A stretch of DNA of 5,676 nt, from the NCBI GenBank assembly GCA_028749105.1, contig JAQUQF010000128.1:1-5676 (forward strand). Reading direction: 5' to 3'. Position numbers and translations under genes: made by a program. The stretch is from Acidobacteriota bacterium (GTDB lineage: Bacteria > Acidobacteriota > Aminicenantia > UBA2199). The notes under the pieces were generated by a model. The model had not been told where the DNA came from and searched no databases. It worked only from the letters and a program-made list of their open reading frames with translations. Shown here piece by piece: positions 1 through 5,676 of the stretch (its first letter is position 1; each line of letters opens with the position of its first letter).

Positions 1-964
1 CCTTGGTCCCGGGCCTGGGCGAAAAGGGGAAGACGTGCAGGTAGTTCAGCGGCGCCGCCCGCAGAAAGGCCACGGTCTCGCGGAACTCCCTCTCCGTCTC
101 GCCGGGGAAGCCGACGATGAAGTCGGCACCCAGGTTGGCCTCGGGGAAATACTCGCGGAAGTATGACAGGACCTTCAGGTATTCGGCCGCCTTGCTGCCG
201 CGGTTCATGCGACGGATGACGGCATCGCTGCCGCTCTGAAAGGAGAAGTGGAAGCTGTCGGCCACTTTGGGCAGGGCCGCCAGCTCCTTGACGAAGTGGT
301 AGCGGATGAAGCGCGGGTCCAAAGAGCTCAGGCGGATGATCTCCATGCCCCGGGCATGCTGGATGTCCGCCGCCAATCCCAGCAGGGTCTCGCGCGGGAA
401 CATGTCGTAGCCGTATGAGGAGAGGTTGATGCCGGTGAGAACCACCTCGCGGTAGCCCAGGGAGGCGTAGTAGCGCACCTTGGCCAGGATCTCCTTCTTC
501 TCCAGGCTGCGCGCCTTGCCGCGCAGCGAGGGGACGATGCAGTAGGAGCAGCGGAAATTGCAGCCGTCCTGGACCTTCAGGAAGACGCGCGAGCGGAAGG
601 CCGAGTGGTAGACCAGGTGGCTGTCCAGGGGGAAGAGCTCGCAGACCGTCTCCAGCAGCCGCTCCTTCTGGCGGTTGTCAAAAAAAAAATAGTCGCTGTA
701 TTTCCGCTCCAGAGCGGAGCGGTCGCGGCTGACGGTGCAGCCGGCGACGAGCCACTTGATTCCGGTATGGCGGTAGGACCTGGCGACAAAGCGCAGCACG
801 TCCTTCTCGGCCTTCTCGGTGACGCTGCAGGTATTGACGATGCCGAAGGCCGCCTCGGCGGCGCTGGTGGTGCGCTCGTAGCCGAGCTTTTCCAGCCCGA
901 TGATCCATTCCTGGACCTCGGCCTGGTTGCTGCGGCAGCCGAAGCACTCGACGACGAACTTCAT
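1..964 (-). CDS. mtaB: MiaB/MtaB-family tRNA methylthiotransferase, N-terminal 321 residues (cut by window edge)
   Basis: Radical-SAM methylthiotransferase, most like MtaB, which adds a 2-methylthio group to t6A at tRNA position 37 (cytoplasmic). The frame is open from the ATG at 964 to base 1. The N-terminal UPF0004 domain carries the three cysteines expected for the auxiliary iron-sulfur cluster: C10 in GCRSN, C46 in NTCSVTEKAEKD and C76 in AGCT. The radical-SAM motif CxxxCxxC is C135, C139, C142. Further family motifs are VVLTGINL (174-181), RLSSLDP (211-217), FQSGSD (242-247), VGFPGET (284-290) and HVFPFS (310-315). The HVFPFS form favours MtaB over MiaB. About 110-130 C-terminal residues, including the expected TRAM domain, lie outside the window. 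The start overlaps the purE stop (ATGA, 964-961) and has no strong SD at normal spacing, so translational coupling is likely. A run of ten U encodes part of Y92-F95 (see separate entry). RimO or another MiaB-type relative is less likely. Confidence 0.9.
   Translation of the reverse strand, partial: MKFVVECFGCRSNQAEVQEWIIGLEKLGYERTTSAAEAAFGIVNTCSVTEKAEKDVLRFVARSYRHTGIKWLVAGCTVSRDRSALERKYSDYFFFDNRQKERLLETVCELFPLDSHLVYHSAFRSRVFLKVQDGCNFRCSYCIVPSLRGKARSLEKKEILAKVRYYASLGYREVVLTGINLSSYGYDMFPRETLLGLAADIQHARGMEIIRLSSLDPRFIRYHFVKELAALPKVADSFHFSFQSGSDAVIRRMNRGSKAAEYLKVLSYFREYFPEANLGADFIVGFPGETEREFRETVAFLRAAPLNYLHVFPFSPRPGTK
680..689 (-). repeat. Ten-base T homopolymer inside mtaB (possible slippage site)
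   Basis: Ten consecutive T on the coding strand, reading TAT TTT TTT TTT GAC (Y-F-F-F-D, residues 92-96). It lies in the linker between the N-terminal cluster domain and the radical-SAM core. TTC is the usual Phe codon in the rest of this GC-rich gene, so three TTT in a row are out of character. Adding one U would put a TGA (680-678) directly after the run. Losing one U would open a frame that stops at 577. Both outcomes leave a product of roughly 95-130 residues that keeps C10, C46 and C76 but not the radical-SAM cysteines. Confidence 0.6.
704..722 (-). other. Perfect 7-bp hairpin upstream of the T run in mtaB
   Basis: CCGCTCC and GGAGCGG are perfectly complementary around a 5-base loop. 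On the coding strand the hairpin precedes the T run by 14 bases. That spacing is too wide for an intrinsic terminator, but the hairpin could pause RNA polymerase near the run. It may equally be chance in GC-rich coding sequence. Confidence 0.35.
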
Positions 965-1460
965 CCTTGTTCCAGCTTCTCCTTCAGCCGGCGCCCCTTG
1001 GCCAGAACGCCCTCGCGCTGCTCGGCGCGGAGGGCCAGCAGCTTCTCCTTCAGCCCCGGGTCAGCGGCGGCCAGAAGTTCGGCGGCAAAAAGAGCCGCAT
1101 TGATGGCCCCGGCCTCGCCGATGCCGAAGACGGCCACCGGCACGCCGGCGGGCATCTGCACCATGGCCAGCAGGGAGTCAATTCCCGACAGCGGCGACGT
1201 CATGGGCACGCCCAGTACCGGCAGGACGGTGTGCGAGGCCACAACCCCCGCCAGGTGGGCGGCACCGCCGGCAGCGGCGATGATCACCCCAGCGCCGCGT
1301 TTCTCGAAACCGCGCACCAGCTCCAGGGTGCGCTCCGGCGTGCGGTGGGCCGAACTGACCTCGACCTCCACCTGCACCTGCAGCTTGCGCAGCAGGGCGA
1401 TCCCCTTCTCCACGGCCGGGAAGTCGGAATCCGAACCCAGGATAAAGGCGACCGCAGCGT

Positions 1461-1464
<4 letters not shown>
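961..1464 (-). CDS. purE: N5-carboxyaminoimidazole ribonucleotide mutase (class I PurE)
   Basis: Cytoplasmic enzyme of de novo purine synthesis that converts N5-CAIR to CAIR, the step after PurK. The protein is 167 residues, the usual length. Visible motifs are GSDSD (10-14), SAHRTP (38-43, with the active-site His40), AAAGGAAHL (63-71), PLSGIDSLLAMVQMP (91-105) and GEAGAINAALFA (116-127). SAHRTP marks the class I bacterial form rather than class II AIR carboxylase, so a PurK partner is expected, but none is in the window. The C-terminus (about 137-167) is a charged, probably helical tail rich in Lys, Glu and Leu. The start ATG overlaps the purD stop (ATGA, 1464-1461) and is preceded by GGAG six bases upstream. 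The open frame continues far upstream inside purD, but that part is not PurE-like. The stop overlaps the mtaB start. Confidence 0.96.
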
Positions 1465-2723
<1,259 letters not shown>

Positions 2724-2728
2724 CTTGA

Positions 2729-2736
2729 CTCCTTCC
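2729..2736 (-). promoter_or_regulatory. Ribosome binding site of purD
   Basis: GGAAGGAG followed by TCAAG and the ATG at 2723. This is the strongest Shine-Dalgarno sequence in the window and it decides the purD start. It lies inside the TTG-started extension, which argues against that earlier start. Confidence 0.85.
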
Positions 2737-2749
2737 AGTATCCAGGCCA

Positions 2750-2778
2750 ATTATAGAGAAAAGCATCGGGTTATACAA
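2750..2778 (-). promoter_or_regulatory. Sigma70-type promoter for the purD-purE-mtaB operon
   Basis: A perfect -10 box TATAAT (2755-2750) lies 17 bases from a weak -35 box TTGTAT (2778-2773, matching TTG of TTGACA). The predicted +1 is near 2743, giving a leader of about 20 bases that contains the purD SD. It sits in the 71-base gap (2724-2794) after the membrane-protein gene. No hairpin terminator, PurR-like palindrome or riboswitch-sized leader is visible in that gap. Confidence 0.7.
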
Positions 2779-2794
2779 GTGGAGCGGCAGGCGT

Positions 2795-4417
2795 TTACTC
2801 GGTGGCGAAGTAGACCGGGTTCGCAGCCAGAAAGGCGTCGCTGAAAACCTCGCGCAGCACTTCGCCCTGCAGCCCCTTGGAGAGGGGAAAGCCGGCATAG
2901 TAGAGCAGCGTCGGGAAGAGGTCGGCCAGACGGGCATTTTCCAGGAAATGCCCCTTGTTCAGCACCGACTTCTCGTACATCAGGAAAGATCCCGGGGTGT
3001 TCAGCGGCTTGTAAACATAAACGTCGCGGCGCCCGAGGTAGTTGACCAGGATGCGCCGCCACACGGACATGGGGACGACCTCGTGGAAATTCAGGACCAG
3101 CAGCAGCTCGTCATCGCCCATGGAGCCGATAATCGTGCCGATGACCGAGTCGCAATACTCGTAGTACTTGTCCAGGATCCAGCCATATTTCTGGCTTTTC
3201 TCACCGTCGATGAGGTCGCCGAAGTTTTCGGGGCGGGCATAGTGGTAATAATGGGTGGCGATGTTGGCCAGGCCATTCATCTGCACCAGCGAATAACGGA
3301 AGTCCCTTGTCTTCAATTCCGGGATCTGCTTGCGGATGAAATCATCGTAAAAGAACGTCTTTTTCAGGACATTCAACTTCGCGTCCCGGTTTTCCAGAGT
3401 GGCCGAGAAGAACTGGATGAAGGTGTTGTTCTTTTTCAGGTTCTTTTCTGCGAAGGGCGGCCAGCCCGGAGGGGTGATCATGGTGAAGGTCTTGAAGCCG
3501 CTGCGCTCGTAGAACTCACGGATGCGGTCGTTGGGGGCGGCGCCGTTTTTCCTGTAGAAACGGGTCACGTCGAACTTGGAGGAGTTGCGGAAGAAAATAT
3601 ACTTGGGGAAAATGTCGAATTCCAGGGGCAGGTCGCGGAACTGGTACTTGAAGGTAGAATGGGCGAAGGCGGATGACGGCGGCTCGCCGCTCAGCAGGGC
3701 GTTGAGCAGGGAGAGGTCCATGTTCGGGCGGTGCGTCTTCAGGCGCCCGACCACGCCATTTTCGCGGATCCAGTTCAAGTTCAGCAGCTTCTGCTCCATG
3801 GAATCGCCGAGCAGGTAGTTGAGCGAAAGCCCGTTCATGATCACGATGTTGAGCTGGCGTGGAGGAACGATCGCTGGCGAGCTGTATGTGGCCGGCGACG
3901 GCGACGGCGGGACCCAGCGCACCAGCAGGGCGTAGGCGGACAGACCATCAGCAAGGAGCAGCAGCAGGAAGAGGACCTGGACCCATTTCTTGCGCTGCGA
4001 GCGCACGAATATGAAGACCATGCCCAGAATAAGCAACAGGAAATGGAGCAGCAGCACCTTGAGAAAGCGGCTGCGGGCGGCGGCGCTGAAAAAATCGTGG
4101 TAGTAGTCGTAGTTGGCGTAGAAAATGACCGAAACGGCCAGCATGGTGAAGGACAAAAAATAGACCGCAGAGGGAGGCGAGAATAACCCGATGGGATACT
4201 TGCGCTCGACAAAGAACTGCACGACGAAAAAGACCAGGGCGATGAAGGCGAACCACAGGGGCCCATAGTACGTCAGCAGGTCCAGGTAGAGCGGCAGCAC
4301 GCTTGCGGACGTGATGGCGATCCCGGAATTGAGCAGCATGATGAGGCAGAGGACGAAAAAGGTGAAGATGGCGGCGGCAAGGGCAAAATGGACGACCAGC
4401 TTGGCGGAACGCAGCAA
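2795..4417 (-). CDS. Polytopic membrane protein with degenerate alkaline-phosphatase/phosphodiesterase-like external domain
   Basis: Function unknown; 540 residues. Five hydrophobic segments are seen at about 8-36, 47-70, 82-101, 118-138 and 146-168. Positive flanks (R3/K6, ERK 71-73, RSQRKK 139-144) put the N-terminus inside and residues 170-540 outside. After a Pro/Ser-rich linker (169-187), the external domain shows phosphodiesterase landmarks: IVIMNGLSLNYL (191-202) at the usual vDGlr position, a region ending ALLSGEPP (240-247) like the post-nucleophile TG..P, NIATHYYHY (385-393) like D..sH.fw.y, LLLVLNFHE (438-446) like the sDHG segment, and LADLFPTLLYYAGFP (497-511), the best match. 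Expected metal Asp residues read as N195, N385 and N443, and the nucleophile position reads D234, so it may be a pseudoenzyme. LtaS/EptA-type transferases share the five-helix plus external-domain layout. The start is a TTG one base after the FHA gene's stop. No other start fits before Met27, which lies inside helix 1. The family assignment is inference; that it is a real membrane protein is clear. Confidence 0.72.
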   Translation of the reverse strand: MLRSAKLVVHFALAAAIFTFFVLCLIMLLNSGIAITSASVLPLYLDLLTYYGPLWFAFIALVFFVVQFFVERKYPIGLFSPPSAVYFLSFTMLAVSVIFYANYDYYHDFFSAAARSRFLKVLLLHFLLLILGMVFIFVRSQRKKWVQVLFLLLLLADGLSAYALLVRWVPPSPSPATYSSPAIVPPRQLNIVIMNGLSLNYLLGDSMEQKLLNLNWIRENGVVGRLKTHRPNMDLSLLNALLSGEPPSSAFAHSTFKYQFRDLPLEFDIFPKYIFFRNSSKFDVTRFYRKNGAAPNDRIREFYERSGFKTFTMITPPGWPPFAEKNLKKNNTFIQFFSATLENRDAKLNVLKKTFFYDDFIRKQIPELKTRDFRYSLVQMNGLANIATHYYHYARPENFGDLIDGEKSQKYGWILDKYYEYCDSVIGTIIGSMGDDELLLVLNFHEVVPMSVWRRILVNYLGRRDVYVYKPLNTPGSFLMYEKSVLNKGHFLENARLADLFPTLLYYAGFPLSKGLQGEVLREVFSDAFLAANPVYFATE

Positions 4418-4418
4418 T

Positions 4419-4940
4419 TTACTTTTCGAAGGCCTGGGAGGTGGTGATGAGCATCAGGGTGGTCTGTCCGATCTTGAATTCGGTCTGGTCGGTGATCTCG
4501 GTGATCGAGACCTTGTCGTCGTTGATGAAGGTGCCGTTGGTGCTGCCCAGGTCGCGCAGGAATATCTTTTCGTTGCGCACCTCGATGGCCAGGTGCTTAC
4601 GGGACACTTCCTTGTCGGGAATGATCAGGTCGACCTTGCCGCGGCCGATCAGGACATAGGGCTTGTTCAGGTTGTAGATGAAGCCGGCGCGGGCGCCCTT
4701 GATGACGGCAAGGGAGATCTTGCGGTCATCGGGCAACTTCAGGTTCTCGTTGATCCACAATGAATCCTCGACCTTCTGCTGGATGATTTTGGCCGTATCC
4801 TTCTTGCTGGAGGAGTCGCCCTTGGACTCCATGACCTCGAAAACGGTCTGGCAGCGCGAGCATTTCAGCTTGCTCTTGCCCTTGACCTTGTCCTCGGGGA
4901 TCTCGTACTTGGCCTTGCATTGCGGGCATTCGATAATCAT
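4419..4940 (-). CDS. Zinc-ribbon/FHA-domain protein
   Basis: Probable cytoplasmic phosphothreonine-reading adaptor of 173 residues. The N-terminus is an MJ0042-type zinc ribbon with paired cysteines C5/C8 and C27/C30 (CPQC and CSRC). A charged linker (about 38-72, rich in Lys, Ser, Asp) follows, then an FHA domain from about 76 to 168. Canonical phosphopeptide-binding positions are intact: GRG with R100, SRKH with S113 and H116, and DLGSTNGTF with N135 and G136. No kinase, phosphatase or transmembrane segment is present, so it must act with partners; the membrane protein one base downstream is the obvious candidate. The ATG at 4940 is chosen over a TTG at 4946 because the -10 box is immediately upstream and the predicted transcript begins at this ATG. 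There is no SD. The exact cellular role is unknown. Confidence 0.9.
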   Translation of the reverse strand: MIIECPQCKAKYEIPEDKVKGKSKLKCSRCQTVFEVMESKGDSSSKKDTAKIIQQKVEDSLWINENLKLPDDRKISLAVIKGARAGFIYNLNKPYVLIGRGKVDLIIPDKEVSRKHLAIEVRNEKIFLRDLGSTNGTFINDDKVSITEITDQTEFKIGQTTLMLITTSQAFEK

Positions 4941-4946
4941 GTTCAA

Positions 4947-4976
4947 ATTATATCATCTTTAAAAAAAATTAGTCAA
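4947..4976 (-). promoter_or_regulatory. Near-consensus sigma70 promoter, predicted leaderless start
   Basis: The -35 box TTGACT (4976-4971, five of six consensus bases) and -10 box TATAAT (4952-4947, six of six) are separated by 18 bases that include a T8 tract. Counting from the -10 box, +1 falls on base 4940, the A of the ATG of the zinc-ribbon/FHA gene. No purine-rich SD precedes that ATG. The -35 box overlaps the last codons and stop (TAA, 4971-4969) of the DUF192 gene. The AT-rich stretch stands out sharply from the GC-rich surroundings. Confidence 0.75.
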
Positions 4977-5424
4977 CCGGGATGAATATTTTGTCGCCGA
5001 TTTTCAGCTTCAGCTTTTTCGCCGTGCCACCGGCGAGCTCCAGGACGAAGCGCGCCGGCAACCCCGACTCATAGCTGGGGCAGGGGTCAGCCGTGCAGGG
5101 GGGGACCGACTCGTGCATGCCCACGATCTGCCTGGCGCCGTTGATGAAGATCATGTCCAGCGGGATGAGGGTGTTCTTCATCCAGAAACTGCGCACCTCC
5201 TCGTCGGCAAAGACGAACAGCATACCGAAATCGCTTTTAAGGCAGCGGCGGAACATCAGCCCCAGGGCATGCTTTTCCGGCGTATCGGCGACCTCCACCC
5301 GGAAGGGCTTGTCCTGTACATAGATCGTGATGAAGCGCGCCGATCTCCCGAGTGAGGAGGCAGCGATAGAGGCAGCGCCCACAATTCCAGCCAGGGCCAA
5401 CAATAGAGCGAATATCTTTTTCAT
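4969..5424 (-). CDS. Exported DUF192 (UPF0127) family protein
   Basis: Small protein of 151 residues with no established biochemical function in this family. The N-terminus is a typical signal peptide (KK at 2-3, hydrophobic 4-22, likely cleavage in the Ala/Ser-rich 18-24), so the mature protein should be periplasmic or surface-associated; an uncleaved anchor is possible. DUF192 landmarks are clear: ADTPEKHALGLMFR (46-59), GMLFVF (67-72), FWMKNTLIPLDMIFI (80-94), YESGLPARFVLEL (118-130) and GD (143-144). Two cysteines, C110 and C115 (PPCTADPC), sit five residues apart and could form a disulfide outside the cytoplasm. The start ATG overlaps the pcm stop (ATGA, 5424-5421) and has no SD of its own, so it is probably translated by coupling to pcm. 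Its last codons carry the -35 box of the next unit. Confidence 0.9.
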   Translation of the reverse strand: MKKIFALLLALAGIVGAASIAASSLGRSARFITIYVQDKPFRVEVADTPEKHALGLMFRRCLKSDFGMLFVFADEEVRSFWMKNTLIPLDMIFINGARQIVGMHESVPPCTADPCPSYESGLPARFVLELAGGTAKKLKLKIGDKIFIPVD

Positions 5425-5676
5425 ACCAGGGGGACGAAGATGACTCCGATCAGCTCATCGGCGCGGATCGTCCCGTCTTTTTTATGATAACGGATGAGGC
5501 ACTGGCCGTCAACACCGACCGGGGCCAGCGCGATGCCGCCCTCGCCCAACTGGTCGAAAAGGCCCCGGGGGAACTCGGCCGGGGCGGCGGTGAGCACGAT
5601 GCGGTCAAAGGGAGCGTGCTCGGGCCAGCCCTTCTGGCCGCGGCCGACGCGAAACAGTATGTTGCGGTACCCCAGG
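5421..5676 (-). CDS. pcm: Protein-L-isoaspartate O-methyltransferase, C-terminal 84 residues (cut by window edge)
   Basis: SAM-dependent repair enzyme that methylates isoaspartyl residues in damaged proteins. The fragment shows the family's C-terminal half: GWPEHAPFD (16-24 of the fragment), IVLTAAP (26-32), LFDQLGEGG (39-47), LAPVG (50-54) and the terminal FVPLV (80-84). The SAM-binding GxGxG region lies upstream, outside the window. One position is odd: the usual GDG before GWPE reads GRG (11-13). The protein ends directly at FVPLV, a few residues earlier than the E. coli enzyme. Its TGA overlaps the ATG of the DUF192 gene, which suggests one operon. Other methyltransferases are unlikely given the match across the whole fragment. 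Confidence 0.92.
   Translation of the reverse strand, partial: LGYRNILFRVGRGQKGWPEHAPFDRIVLTAAPAEFPRGLFDQLGEGGIALAPVGVDGQCLIRYHKKDGTIRADELIGVIFVPLV

Noticed and set aside
680..722. Intrinsic terminator formed by the hairpin and T10 run in mtaB
   Set aside because: Fourteen bases separate the stem from the T run and both are inside a well-conserved coding region. A functional terminator needs the run next to the stem.
2724..2750. TTG start for purD giving nine extra residues
   Set aside because: It would run over the strong SD and lies at the edge of the -10 box. Family members begin at the ATG at 2723.
4961..4968. T8 tract after the DUF192 stop as a terminator
   Set aside because: No GC-rich inverted repeat precedes it. 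It is better explained as the spacer of the promoter at 4947-4976.
5098..5104. Run of seven G (C7 on the coding strand) in the DUF192 gene
   Set aside because: It encodes the family-typical Pro-Pro before C110 and is short for this base composition. There is no sign of frame disruption.

Overview
The window is a GC-rich bacterial segment that is almost entirely coding, with every gene on the minus strand. It should therefore be read from position 5676 down to 1. Seven genes are visible: five complete and one cut at each edge. No tRNA, rRNA, CRISPR array, insertion sequence or phage feature was seen. The proteins suggest a Gram-negative-type bacterium (class I PurE, Pcm, an exported DUF192 protein, a zinc-ribbon/FHA protein, a polytopic membrane protein with an external domain). 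I cannot place it in a phylum with confidence; an Acidobacteriota- or Aminicenantes-like lineage is only a guess.

Layout in transcription order. (1) 5676-4969: the end of a protein-L-isoaspartate methyltransferase gene (pcm), joined by an ATGA overlap to a gene for a small exported DUF192 protein. (2) 4976-2795: a near-consensus sigma70-type promoter whose predicted +1 falls on the ATG of a zinc-ribbon/FHA protein, which suggests a leaderless mRNA. One base after that gene begins a 540-residue membrane protein with five predicted transmembrane helices. Its external domain resembles the alkaline-phosphatase/phosphodiesterase superfamily, but its expected metal-binding aspartates appear to be asparagines. 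(3) 2778-1: a second promoter with a perfect TATAAT, then purD, purE and a MiaB/MtaB-type tRNA methylthiotransferase gene, all joined by ATGA overlaps.

Only two non-coding gaps exist (28 and 71 bases), and each holds a TATAAT box. The window therefore divides into three likely transcription units: protein repair/export, phosphopeptide sensing with a membrane protein, and purine synthesis with tRNA modification. The most unusual items are the apparent pseudoenzyme paired with the FHA protein, the predicted leaderless start, and a ten-base U run inside mtaB where a one-base transcriptional slip would split off the N-terminal cluster domain.
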